A stretch of 64,000 nt of DNA from Francisella uliginis (GTDB lineage Bacteria > Pseudomonadota > Gammaproteobacteria > Francisellales > Francisellaceae): the NCBI RefSeq assembly GCF_001895265.1, contig NZ_CP016796.1, forward strand, positions 1,922,001 through 1,986,000, read 5' to 3'. Positions 39,130 through 48,477 of this stretch are shown one piece after another. Each line of letters starts with the position of its first letter. Within the stretch, counting starts at the first letter, position 1. A model generated the notes under the pieces. It made no database searches and was not told the DNA's origin. It saw only the letters and a list, made by a program, of their open reading frames with translations. Both the position numbers and the translations under genes were made by a program.

Positions 39130-40353
39130 TTAAGCTTTTTTCTCCTTAATAAAAAGAGACAATATAACTGATAACAGCATTAGTATAGGTAGAATTAACA
39201 AAGCATATTTAAAAGATGATAAGTGCCCAAAACCTGCTTTTTCTAAAAATGACACCATATATCCTACAAATGGCTGTAACACTGCTCCACTTAAAGGAAT
39301 AAAAAGATTAACCATAGCAAGACCTGTTGCAATATATAGTGGACTAATATGTGCTCTCAATATTGTGAAATTCAGTACATGAACTGCCTGCATCCCTCCC
39401 CACAGAACACATAAAACACACATTATGACTGGATTAAGATGCATATACACAATAGCTGTAACTATAAAAAATCCAAGAGCTGAAGCGATAGTTAGTAGGA
39501 TTTTTTGCTTATTTAAAATAGTTGCAATAACTCCCCAAAGTGGACTAAAAACTGCAATTCCAATAAATATCATTGATGAAGCTAATCCAGCATACTCAGT
39601 AGGATACCCATCTAAGCTTAAGAACCTATAACTCCACAAGTCAGCAAATAAAGCTGTCGTGCCATAGATAGTAAAGCAAAAAAATCCGTTAAGTAAAATC
39701 TGCTTAATTTTGAAAACAATAGGGATATCTTCTATTTTTGTATGTGTATCTGCTAGCTCATCCGTATCTTTTTGATCATGTAGCTCATTAGATGGTATAA
39801 AAAATACTACACTTAGAAAAAGTAATATTGAAACTATTAGAATAACAGACATAATTACTTGGACACTATAATGGTTTGCCAAAATAACTAACGGTAAACC
39901 TGTAATTGTACCAGCTCCATACATTAACATTTGCGTAGCACCTGTAAATAATGGAAATGTTCTCTTTGGTAACCATATTGCTATTGCTTTCAATGCACAT
40001 AAAAAAGCAAAGCCGCCACCAATACCTGCCAAAACTCTATATAAAACTAGATACTCTTGAGATGTAGCTCTTGTTGCAATAAAAACACCAACAGAAAAAA
40101 GAAAAGTGCTGACTAACATAATTTTCTTAATACCAAACTTATCAATCAAAATTCCAGCAGGTAGTTGAGAAGCTACATATGCCCAATAAAATGCTGAACT
40201 AAAAATACTGATTTGCTCTGGGCTTAAGTCATATGGTGCAATGATAAAACTGTTATATAAGGAATTTCCAGAAGCTCTTACAATAAACTCAAGAGCATAA
40301 AAGAATGCACACATGAACCATATAGTAAAACCAACTTTTGTTATTTTTTGCAT
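39130..40353 (-). CDS. Major facilitator superfamily transporter
   Basis: A 407-residue MFS protein with twelve hydrophobic segments and the loop signature GILIDKFGIKKIML between helices 2 and 3. It lies 44 bases upstream of glpK on the same strand. The N-terminal part FYALEFIVRASGNSLYNSFI resembles the Francisella phagosomal-transporter (Fpt/Pht) group of amino-acid carriers, and the position beside glpK fits my memory of FptB, but I cannot confirm this without alignment. The substrate is therefore open; glycerol 3-phosphate is another possibility suggested by the neighbours. Confidence 0.85.
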   Translation of the reverse strand: MQKITKVGFTIWFMCAFFYALEFIVRASGNSLYNSFIIAPYDLSPEQISIFSSAFYWAYVASQLPAGILIDKFGIKKIMLVSTFLFSVGVFIATRATSQEYLVLYRVLAGIGGGFAFLCALKAIAIWLPKRTFPLFTGATQMLMYGAGTITGLPLVILANHYSVQVIMSVILIVSILLFLSVVFFIPSNELHDQKDTDELADTHTKIEDIPIVFKIKQILLNGFFCFTIYGTTALFADLWSYRFLSLDGYPTEYAGLASSMIFIGIAVFSPLWGVIATILNKQKILLTIASALGFFIVTAIVYMHLNPVIMCVLCVLWGGMQAVHVLNFTILRAHISPLYIATGLAMVNLFIPLSGAVLQPFVGYMVSFLEKAGFGHLSSFKYALLILPILMLLSVILSLFIKEKKA

Positions 40354-40638
40354 ATACGTTAAAAAATTAGTAATTAATTTAGAAAATTATGCGTTAAAAC
40401 TCTTATTATGTAAATAAGATAGTGCAGATATGAACCGCGATTTAAGTATTTTATTTTACAAGTAATTACTTAGTTTTCTCTCATCTAACTTTAAATTAAT
40501 TTTGCATTTCTAAAGTCTTATATTTTGATTAATTTTTAATAACTGTAGCTATAATAAAAAAATCAATTACAAAAAGTTAATTAGACAAACTAGACACAAA
40601 AGTATAGATTTAAAATAGTAAATACTTTTTTATAAAAT
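40354..40638. other. Divergent intergenic region between two MFS genes
   Basis: The 285 bases must hold both start regions. They are very AT-rich and no promoter stands out clearly above background. No coding frame or RNA gene is visible. Confidence 0.5.
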
Positions 40639-41844
40639 ATGATGCAACAACTCAGACTATCACTTATACTAACTATTGGTATAAGTTTTTACTGTTATGA
40701 ATTTTTTCTAAGAATATTAACCGGTGTTTATCAAGAACAAATAGTCCAGTATTTTAATATTTCAACTCATGTTGGATTCTCATTTTTAGTTTCTAGCTAC
40801 AACATCACGTACCTTCTGATGCAAATTCCTGCAGGAATATTACTCGACAGATTTGGAAGCAAAAAAATTCTTATATTTGCGACAATAACTTGTGGTATTG
40901 GAAATATCATTTTCATATCAGGCGGTTATGAGTTAGCTCTTTTTGGTAGACTTCTTGTTGGTATTGGATCATCATTTGCATTTATTGGCGTTCTAAAATT
41001 AACTCTAGAAAACCTAAATCCTAAATATTTCTCTATAGTTACAAGTGTTGTTATCTCATTAGGCACATTAGCTGCTGCTTTTTCTCAAAATATTAGTGTT
41101 TTAATATCTAGTTATGACACTTCTTGGATAAATATTTTTATTTACTCTGGGCTTATAGCTTTCCCTTTAGCACTATTGTTCTTTTTAGCTCTACCTAAAG
41201 AAAGATACACAATCTCTCTAATGCCTAGATTTGATCAAATATTTGAAGTAAGTAAACAACTCATAAAGAACAAAAGCCTTTGGCAGAATGCTGTTTGGGG
41301 AGGACTACTATACGTACCAACTGTAGTTTTAACCTCTCAATATGGAGTTTTATACTTTAAGCAATCATATGGCTTTGGCGATATATTCTCAACTACGCTT
41401 ATTACTTCAATATTTATAGGTTGGATTATCTTCTCTCCAATAAAAACCTTACTTTGTAATAAATTTAATAGTAAAAATATAATTAATCTCTCAATACTTG
41501 GAGTTGGTATCACTTGTATACTAATAAACTTAGGAATATTTAAAAACTCGGCGATAATAATTACATTTATCTTTGGTATGTTTTCAGCATCACAAGTTTT
41601 GGTCTGGTACTATTTCAATAAGATATGCCCTAAAGACTTTGCAGCAATAGGTGTCGCTCTAACAAATATGATTATAACCTTAGTTATTGAAATAGGTCAG
41701 CTTGTTGTTGGATCATCTATAGATATAGGTAACCTAATGAATATCCAGGCAAGTGTCAGTATAACTGCAATATTTATAATATGCCTACTTTTTGCTTTTA
41801 TTGTGCTACAAAGAATGGTTAAGAATATTAATCAAACCATATAA
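40639..41844 (+). CDS. Major facilitator superfamily transporter
   Basis: A 401-residue MFS protein with twelve hydrophobic segments, divergent from the MFS gene at 39130-40353. The two share the pattern YEFFLRI/LEFIVRA in helix 1 and IPAGILLDRFGSKKIL/LPAGILIDKFGIKKIM after helix 2, so they belong to the same subgroup and are distant paralogs. No substrate can be named. The MITE-like element begins 38 bases past its stop codon. There is no clear Shine-Dalgarno sequence before the ATG. Confidence 0.85.
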   Translation: MMQQLRLSLILTIGISFYCYEFFLRILTGVYQEQIVQYFNISTHVGFSFLVSSYNITYLLMQIPAGILLDRFGSKKILIFATITCGIGNIIFISGGYELALFGRLLVGIGSSFAFIGVLKLTLENLNPKYFSIVTSVVISLGTLAAAFSQNISVLISSYDTSWINIFIYSGLIAFPLALLFFLALPKERYTISLMPRFDQIFEVSKQLIKNKSLWQNAVWGGLLYVPTVVLTSQYGVLYFKQSYGFGDIFSTTLITSIFIGWIIFSPIKTLLCNKFNSKNIINLSILGVGITCILINLGIFKNSAIIITFIFGMFSASQVLVWYYFNKICPKDFAAIGVALTNMIITLVIEIGQLVVGSSIDIGNLMNIQASVSITAIFIICLLFAFIVLQRMVKNINQTI

Positions 41845-41882
41845 AACTAGTAGGCTATATCTTCTAAAGAAGATACCATACA

Positions 41883-42023
41883 TATAGTCAATCCGACTGT
41901 ATTGTGTACATTTATGAGGTCATCCTGAACCTGATTCAGGATCTCTTTACTTTAACTAGGAGGTTCCGGATCAAGTCCGGAATGACAGGTTTTATTTTAC
42001 ATGAGTCATTCGGATTAACTATA
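41883..42023. mobile_element. MITE-like element with terminal inverted repeats
   Basis: A 141-base element bounded by TATAGTCAATCCGA (41883-41896) and TCGGATTAACTATA (42010-42023), which are inverted repeats with one mismatch. The outermost TA at each end fits a TA target duplication, as made by IS630/Tc1-type transposases. Inside are two hairpins, ATCCTGAA/TTCAGGAT (41922-41942) and TTCCGGA/TCCGGAA (41964-41982), themselves enclosed by GTCAT/ATGAC. There is no room for a transposase, so it would move in trans. Confidence 0.7.
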
Positions 42024-42040
42024 ATATCAACCCAAATATA

Positions 42041-42078
42041 AATTAGTAAAAATATCACAAAATTGTTCATGTCTAATT
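42041..42078. repeat. Short dispersed repeat, copy 2
   Basis: Matches 14987-15023 along its length with four mismatches and one gap. It too begins AATTAG and ends CTAATT. It lies 17 bases past the MITE-like element and 26 bases before the uvrD stop codon. Confidence 0.45.
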
Positions 42079-42104
42079 AAAGTCTCTAATAGACAAATTA
42101 GTAT

Positions 42105-44330
42105 TTATACTTTAACTAAATTTGCTATATCCGCTAATAAAATCTTTTGACCTACATCACTACCAAAATCGACTGTAAAAAACTCTTTTGAACCCTGTGC
42201 TTGAGACTTAACAAATACTCCCTTACCAAAGACCTTATGATAGACGCGATCGCCTGGATTAAAGCTACTACCTGCAGCACTATTAGATTTAAGAAAATCA
42301 AACGCCGAAACGCCAAAATTAGATTTTTGTCGTACTTTAGCTTTTGGTTTATCTATAGTATGGCTCTTACCTTCACTTAGATGCTCGTCATCTATCTCTG
42401 CTAAAAATCGAGATTTAACCTGAAAGCTACTACGGCCGAATATATTACGCACTTGAGCATAACTAATAGTCAAAGCTTTCATAGCTCTTGTTATTGCCAC
42501 ATAAAATAACCTTCTTTCTTCTGCTAATTTCTCCTGCATTTTCTTAGAATGCTTACTATCGAAAGCTTCTTCTGCGTTAATAATTGAGCTTGGTGGGAAG
42601 ACTCCCTCTTCAGCAGCTACCATAAATACATATTTAAACTCTAACCCTTTTGAAGCATGAATAGTCATCAGTTGAACGCTATCAACAGTCTCATCAGCTT
42701 GCATATCACCAGCTTCTAATACAGCAAATGATAAGAAATCTTGTAAAATATCTGTATTATCATCAAGTAGCTCTATCTGAGGCTCAAAATCTTTGGCTGC
42801 ACTGATAAGCTCTTTTAAGTTATCTATTTTTTGGCGATCTTTTTCGGTATTTTTCTCTTCATAAGAAGCTAACAAACCACTTTTATTAATAACATACTCA
42901 AGTAACTTATCCAAACTTAGATCACTAATCTGACTAGATATCTCATTAATTAATTCTATGAATTTAAATAATAGTCCTGCTGTTCTTTTAGTCACAAGCT
43001 CTCTTTGAATTACTTCAATTGTAGCTTGCCAATATGAAATCGAGTTTATTTGAGCAAAGTTTCTAATAGTTTCTAGAGTTTTGTTACCTATGCCTCTAGT
43101 AGGAGTATTAATAATTCTTTCGAAGGCTAAATTATCATTATTTGTTACAGCAAGTCTCAGATACGCCAACGCGTCTTTAATCTCAGCTCGATCAAAGAAC
43201 TTAAAACCTCCATAAATTCTATAAGGAATACTTGCATATATAAAACTCTCCTCTAGAACACGCGATAGATAGTTAGAGCGATATAGTATTGCAACATCAC
43301 TATAATCGACATCTTGCGAATGTAGATTACGAACTTTCTCAATAATATATTTAGCTTCATCACGCTCATTTACTGCGCAATAAACCTCTACCTTCTCACC
43401 CTCTTCGGCTGCTGACCAGAGCTCTTTTGACATCCTGTTATCATTATTCTTAATCACTGAGTTTGCAGCTTTTAAGATATTCTTAGTTGAACGATAATTT
43501 TGTTCTAATTTTATAACCTCAACATTATTTATATCTTTGACATAATTATGAATATTATCAACAACCGCTCCACGCCAACCATATATTGACTGGTCATCAT
43601 CACCAACAGCCATAGTATAGTTATTATCTGTAGCCAAAAGTTTTAGCCACATATATTGCACTTGGTTTGTATCTTGAAACTCATCGATAAGAATATATTT
43701 AAATAAACTTTGGTAATACTCTCTTAGTTGTTGATTTAATGAAAAAAGCTCATACAAATATAGAAGAAGGTCCGCAAAATCTAAAGCATTATCTAATAGC
43801 AAACGCTCTTCATATGCTTTATAAATATGACTGTAGTTTGCATCATACTGATTAGCAAGCTTGTTACTACGTATAGCCTTATCTTTCTGCTTATTTATAA
43901 AATTTTGCAATAATTTAGGAGGGTATTTTTTATCATCTAGATCTAAGCTTTTGATAACTTTTTTTATAAGTTGAGCTTGTTCATCTTGATCTAAGATTCT
44001 AAAATTTTTATCTAACCCTAATTCATGAGCATGTTTACGTAATAATCTGTGTGCAATCCCATGAAAGGTTCCTATCCACATACCAAATGTCGATATACCT
44101 AGCATACTCTCAACACGCTGTTGGATCTCTCTAGCTGCCTTATTAGTAAATGTTACTGCTAAGATATTATCTATAGCTACACCTTTATTTTGACAAAGAT
44201 AAGCTATTCGAGATGTGAGAACTTTTGTTTTACCACTACCAGCACCTGCTAATATTAAAGAGTTACGATCTTCTAATAAAGTCGCCTTTTGCTGCTGAGT
44301 ATTTAATCCTGATAAAAATTTATTAGACAT
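42105..44330 (-). CDS. uvrD: DNA helicase II UvrD (or Rep/PcrA-type)
   Basis: A 741-residue SF1A helicase. Walker A is AGAGSGKT (28-35); also visible are TFTNKAAREI, DEFQDTN, the GDDDQSIYGWRGA motif, QNYRST, and TIHASKGLEFKYVF. After the helicase core the C-terminus has a linker and a Tudor-like domain (PGDRVYHKVFGKGVFVK) that in UvrD/PcrA binds RNA polymerase, which favours UvrD over Rep. It acts in nucleotide excision and mismatch repair. It is a single gene between the MITE-like region and the POT transporter. Confidence 0.92.
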   Translation of the reverse strand: MSNKFLSGLNTQQQKATLLEDRNSLILAGAGSGKTKVLTSRIAYLCQNKGVAIDNILAVTFTNKAAREIQQRVESMLGISTFGMWIGTFHGIAHRLLRKHAHELGLDKNFRILDQDEQAQLIKKVIKSLDLDDKKYPPKLLQNFINKQKDKAIRSNKLANQYDANYSHIYKAYEERLLLDNALDFADLLLYLYELFSLNQQLREYYQSLFKYILIDEFQDTNQVQYMWLKLLATDNNYTMAVGDDDQSIYGWRGAVVDNIHNYVKDINNVEVIKLEQNYRSTKNILKAANSVIKNNDNRMSKELWSAAEEGEKVEVYCAVNERDEAKYIIEKVRNLHSQDVDYSDVAILYRSNYLSRVLEESFIYASIPYRIYGGFKFFDRAEIKDALAYLRLAVTNNDNLAFERIINTPTRGIGNKTLETIRNFAQINSISYWQATIEVIQRELVTKRTAGLLFKFIELINEISSQISDLSLDKLLEYVINKSGLLASYEEKNTEKDRQKIDNLKELISAAKDFEPQIELLDDNTDILQDFLSFAVLEAGDMQADETVDSVQLMTIHASKGLEFKYVFMVAAEEGVFPPSSIINAEEAFDSKHSKKMQEKLAEERRLFYVAITRAMKALTISYAQVRNIFGRSSFQVKSRFLAEIDDEHLSEGKSHTIDKPKAKVRQKSNFGVSAFDFLKSNSAAGSSFNPGDRVYHKVFGKGVFVKSQAQGSKEFFTVDFGSDVGQKILLADIANLVKV

Positions 44331-44397
44331 TAGAAATTATATTTTAAAAATAACTGAATATATTTTAACAAAAAATATTAGAATAAAGATATCTAGA

Positions 44398-45924
44398 TTA
44401 AATTTCGTGACTTTTATCTAAGAAGAAGTCTTCATTTGGATTATGTAAAGTTTCATTAACATGAGCTCGTGTACTCTCAATAACTTTATTCAACCATCCT
44501 CGAGATATCCACATGATAATAGCCACAGCTGCTACAAATAGGCCTATTACTAAAAACACATGGCCATAAACAGATATACTTTCAACTTTAGTAAAATGTT
44601 GACCTGGCTCAGGAGCTGTTAAGGCACCAACAATACCTCCTATAGGACCTGCTATCATTGTTGTAATTAACCACATACCTTGAGCAAAGCCACCCATTTT
44701 TCTTGGAAATAATTCTGCAACCATCGATAGTCCTAAAGCAGAGATAAGAAGCTCTCCAGTAGACTGTAACCAATAACTAAGAACTAGCCACCATCCAGAT
44801 ACAATACCATTAGAAGTAGTAAATTGAGGGAAGTATAAAACCAGGAATGCCATCGCGCAAAGAGTCATACCAAAACAGAACTTTGTCACATGTGTCCCTG
44901 GAACTTTCTTGTATAAAACAGACAATACTGGTGACATCAAAACAATAACTATTGGGTTTAATACCTGCCACTGTTCTGGCTCTAAATTCATCCCAAGAAA
45001 ATGTGTATCAACATTATTTACCGCAAAGAAATTTAATGATGTCGGCATTTGCTGATATAGTACAAAGAAAATTATACCTTGAATAATTAATATTAAGGCT
45101 ACAATCATTCTTTTTTGTTCATGTTTGTCTTGCTGAAACAATTGCATAAAGAAGTATATTAACGCTCCAATAGCTATTGCAGCAACAATAATTCTACATA
45201 GGTTAGTGTTCTCAAGAATGTTTCCAACTAGCAGTATTGCAACAAAAGCTCCAACGATTACAACAACCATCTTTGAGTAACTCATCTTCCTTGAGCCTGC
45301 TTCAGTCATAATATGCTTAATCTTAGGATAAAAGATAGTGTAGCTAAGCAAGCCTAAAAGCATACCAAAAGCTGAACAGAAGAATGCATGCATGTAACCA
45401 TACTTAGCAGCAACAATCGGAGTAAGCAGCATCGAAATAAAAGAACCAATATTGATAGCCATATAATAAAGAGTCATGGCTCCATCTAGTGCTGGATCGC
45501 CTTTATCAAATAACTTTGAAATAAGAGAGCTTGGATTTGCTTTAAATAATCCACCGCCAATAGCTACACCAGCTAATGCGTACATAACCATTGCTTTCTC
45601 ACTAATGCCTAATATCTCTGATAAATTTGCAGATATACTTAAGCAGAAATATGATATAGCTAAAAGCCCCGCTCCAATAAAGATTGTTCTTTTTGCTCCT
45701 AGATAATTATCACCTATCCAGCCTCCAATTAATGGTCCCCCATACAAAAATGCTGAAAATGATCCAAAAATCAACATTGAATCTGCATCACTAAAGCCTA
45801 GATGTTTAGCGAAATATATTGCTAAAATTGCCTGTAAACCATAGTAACCAAAACGCTCCCATAGCTCAAGAGTCCATAAAACCCAAAAAGGAGCTCGAAT
45901 ACTTCCTTTACTTATTCCCGACAT
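44398..45924 (-). CDS. Proton-dependent oligopeptide transporter (POT/PTR2 family)
   Basis: A 508-residue transporter with 12-14 hydrophobic segments. The proton-coupling motif ELWERFGYYG (residues 20-29) lies in helix 1, and GGWIGDNYLGAKRTIFIG is the PTR2 signature. These proteins take up di- and tripeptides, a useful amino-acid source for an intracellular pathogen. It resembles DtpA/DtpT but the precise member cannot be set. A small hairpin CTTCTC/GAGAAG lies in its upstream region at 45966-45982. Confidence 0.92.
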   Translation of the reverse strand: MSGISKGSIRAPFWVLWTLELWERFGYYGLQAILAIYFAKHLGFSDADSMLIFGSFSAFLYGGPLIGGWIGDNYLGAKRTIFIGAGLLAISYFCLSISANLSEILGISEKAMVMYALAGVAIGGGLFKANPSSLISKLFDKGDPALDGAMTLYYMAINIGSFISMLLTPIVAAKYGYMHAFFCSAFGMLLGLLSYTIFYPKIKHIMTEAGSRKMSYSKMVVVIVGAFVAILLVGNILENTNLCRIIVAAIAIGALIYFFMQLFQQDKHEQKRMIVALILIIQGIIFFVLYQQMPTSLNFFAVNNVDTHFLGMNLEPEQWQVLNPIVIVLMSPVLSVLYKKVPGTHVTKFCFGMTLCAMAFLVLYFPQFTTSNGIVSGWWLVLSYWLQSTGELLISALGLSMVAELFPRKMGGFAQGMWLITTMIAGPIGGIVGALTAPEPGQHFTKVESISVYGHVFLVIGLFVAAVAIIMWISRGWLNKVIESTRAHVNETLHNPNEDFFLDKSHEI

Positions 45925-46096
45925 ATATTAGATTACCTCATATTTAAAATTAACAGCACAAACCGCTTCTCTAAAGGAGAAGAGATAAAAAACACTCATT
46001 TCCATCATATATTAGAGAGCTTTATAAATCTAGCGTTTAGATATTGCTTTAGTTAAAAAAATACAGTTGCTTAGGAAGCTTAAATCTTTAATAATA

Positions 46097-47353
46097 TTAC
46101 AATGAATTTTTAAATGTTAGTCTATATGCATATATGTTTTGGATTAAAAAGATAACAAATACAGCGAGTAAAACACCTATTGCAAGCCCCTCTTCTTGAT
46201 ATATATACCCTAACATACTGATAAATATAATTAAAAAAACCATAAGCATTATAGAGCTCAAAAAGACAAATTTATTTTTCTTAAAATAAAGAAGTACTGG
46301 AGCTGCCAAGCATCCTGTTAAAACAATACTCTGAGTTATCATGAAAATAGTTAAAATATTACTTCCAACTGTATATTTTTCACCATAAATTAATAAAAAC
46401 TCTTTGCCAAAAAAGAATACGATGACTATAAGCAAAATACACAAACTACCTGTAACAATAAGGTTTTTCTCTAAAACCTTTCTAACATCAAAAAATTTCT
46501 TGTTATAGATAGCTATTGCAATAGGGGCTAGGGCAACAGACTGTATACATGCTATAAAGTTATTCGCAATCACCTGTGAAAAAGATGCCGCTGTAGCAAA
46601 AATTCCAACACTATCCTCATTAGTTAAGAAAACCTCTGCTCCAATAACTGCTAAATATGGCAATGTAAATAGTGCTAAAGTGTAAGGTAATCCAGAAAGT
46701 CCAGAATTAAGCCAATTTTTATATTTTATTTCATCCCTATTTGCAGCAAATATTTTCATTTTTTTAGCTAATATAAATAACATTACTATAAATGTTATGA
46801 TCCAAGCCAGCATAAATAATATTACGGCCATATGAGAGTTTCGAAAAGCCTGCACTAAAAACATCAAACATGCTAAAAATAGCATAGAAAAGTTTATAAG
46901 TATTTTAAAAAGCACGTTTGCTAATATTGGCTTAGAAAATGAAATTAACACTCTATAAAAGAAAAATGTCAACGCCATAACAGGAATAAAAATCACAGCA
47001 ACAAAAACTGGATGGTTATATTTTAATAAAAATATATTATTTGATATCCAGTAAGCAGATACCGCGACTAAGTAATAAAAAATACTTAAAATAGCAACTA
47101 TAATAAATACATATACTATAAAAGCTTTTACTTCTCCCTTTTTTTGATACTTCATAGAAACAGCTATTACATTCATTACAATGACATCAGCTCCTAAAAG
47201 GGACACTATATAAGCAACTGATGCAACACTATAAGCAGCAGAAAAGTCTCCAAAATCCTCTGGACCAAGATATCTAGCTATAATTACTGTTGCTATAAAA
47301 AAAGCTACAGAAGCAATCAGTTGAATAAAAAGTAAGACTATTGCTCTTCTCAT
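46097..47353 (-). CDS. Polysaccharide/oligosaccharide flippase-like membrane protein
   Basis: A 418-residue protein with about twelve hydrophobic segments. The N-terminal helix pair FFIATVIIARYLGPEDFGDFSAAYSVAS, shown here as a family hallmark, is typical of the polysaccharide biosynthesis/MVF-type (Wzx-like) exporters. No glycosyltransferase or O-antigen gene is adjacent, so the lipid-linked sugar it might flip is unknown. It is upstream of nothing obvious on its strand; ftsY lies on its upstream side with a gap of about 100 bases. The assignment is to the superfamily only. Confidence 0.8.
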   Translation of the reverse strand: MRRAIVLLFIQLIASVAFFIATVIIARYLGPEDFGDFSAAYSVASVAYIVSLLGADVIVMNVIAVSMKYQKKGEVKAFIVYVFIIVAILSIFYYLVAVSAYWISNNIFLLKYNHPVFVAVIFIPVMALTFFFYRVLISFSKPILANVLFKILINFSMLFLACLMFLVQAFRNSHMAVILFMLAWIITFIVMLFILAKKMKIFAANRDEIKYKNWLNSGLSGLPYTLALFTLPYLAVIGAEVFLTNEDSVGIFATAASFSQVIANNFIACIQSVALAPIAIAIYNKKFFDVRKVLEKNLIVTGSLCILLIVIVFFFGKEFLLIYGEKYTVGSNILTIFMITQSIVLTGCLAAPVLLYFKKNKFVFLSSIMLMVFLIIFISMLGYIYQEEGLAIGVLLAVFVIFLIQNIYAYRLTFKNSL

Positions 47354-47455
47354 TAAACAATATATGGAATAAAAAATTAATCAAAGTTTGCAATATTTAT
47401 TAGATAAAATCAACAGATAAAAAACTATACTGAATTAAGAAATATTTATATCAAT

Positions 47456-48448
47456 TTACTTGGCGTCAAAAAGAGCTCTTGTAAAGTCTTTTGCATTAAA
47501 AACCTGAAGGTCATCAATCTTCTCGCCAACACCTATAAACCTAAGTGGCAACCTCAGTTTTCTAGCTATTGAGAAGATAATTCCTCCTTTAGCTGTACCA
47601 TCAAGCTTTGTTATAGTTATACCAGTAAGATCAACTATCTCATGAAAAGCTTCCGCTTGACTAAGAGCATTACCTCCAGTAGTTGCATCAACCACAAGCA
47701 TAACCTCATGAGGCGCTGATTCATCTACTTTTTTAATAACCTTGACAACTTTCTTAAGCTCTTGCATAAGGTTGTCTTTATTATGCAATCTACCAGCAGT
47801 ATCAGCAATAACAACATCTACCTCTTTTGATCTAGCTGAACTAATAGCATCATAGATCACAGAAGCGCTATCAGCTCCTTCTTTCTGATATACAACTTGA
47901 GTATTATTTCTATCGCCCCATTCACGAAGTTGCTCTACAGCAGCAGCTCTAAAAGTATCTCCAGCAGCTAGCATAACTGATTTACCTTGAGATTGAAGTT
48001 TCTTAGTAAGTTTACCTATTGTTGTAGTCTTACCAACTCCATTAACACCTACGACCAATATTACATAAGGAGTTTTTTGTGAATCAACTTCTAACGGTCG
48101 TTGGCAAGGCAAGATTATTTCCGTTAGTTTTTGCTGAATTATTTCATTAAGTTTATCAGCTGTTTGTAGTTCATTCCTTGCGACTTTATCACGTAGATGC
48201 TCTACTATTTCATCAGTTGCTTCAACACCAACATCTGCTGTTAAAAGCTGCATTTCAATATCTTCAAGAAGATCTTCATCAACAACTTTTTGTCCCATTA
48301 ATATAGTGCTTAGCCCGCCTCCAAATTTACTTGCTGTTTTTGAAAGCCCTGATTGTAATCTTGAAAATAGTCCTTTTTTATTATTGTCTTCTGGCTGAGT
48401 CGAAGAAACATCTTTGTTTTCGACATTTTTTTTCTTTCTAAAAAGCAT
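47456..48448 (-). CDS. ftsY: Signal recognition particle receptor FtsY
   Basis: A 330-residue SRP receptor with a short acidic N-terminal (A) region; the NG domain begins near residue 30. GTPase motifs are GVNGVGKTT (134-142), DTAGR and TKLDGTAKGG. The helix with GDTFRAAAVEQLREWG is typical. It targets nascent inner-membrane proteins to the translocon. Compared with E. coli FtsY (about 497 residues) the A domain is much reduced, which is common. It follows the FimV-like gene by 29 bases; ftsE and ftsX are not adjacent. Confidence 0.96.
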   Translation of the reverse strand: MLFRKKKNVENKDVSSTQPEDNNKKGLFSRLQSGLSKTASKFGGGLSTILMGQKVVDEDLLEDIEMQLLTADVGVEATDEIVEHLRDKVARNELQTADKLNEIIQQKLTEIILPCQRPLEVDSQKTPYVILVVGVNGVGKTTTIGKLTKKLQSQGKSVMLAAGDTFRAAAVEQLREWGDRNNTQVVYQKEGADSASVIYDAISSARSKEVDVVIADTAGRLHNKDNLMQELKKVVKVIKKVDESAPHEVMLVVDATTGGNALSQAEAFHEIVDLTGITITKLDGTAKGGIIFSIARKLRLPLRFIGVGEKIDDLQVFNAKDFTRALFDAK

Positions 48449-48477
48449 CTTTTTCTCTAAAATTATGTTAAATAAAT

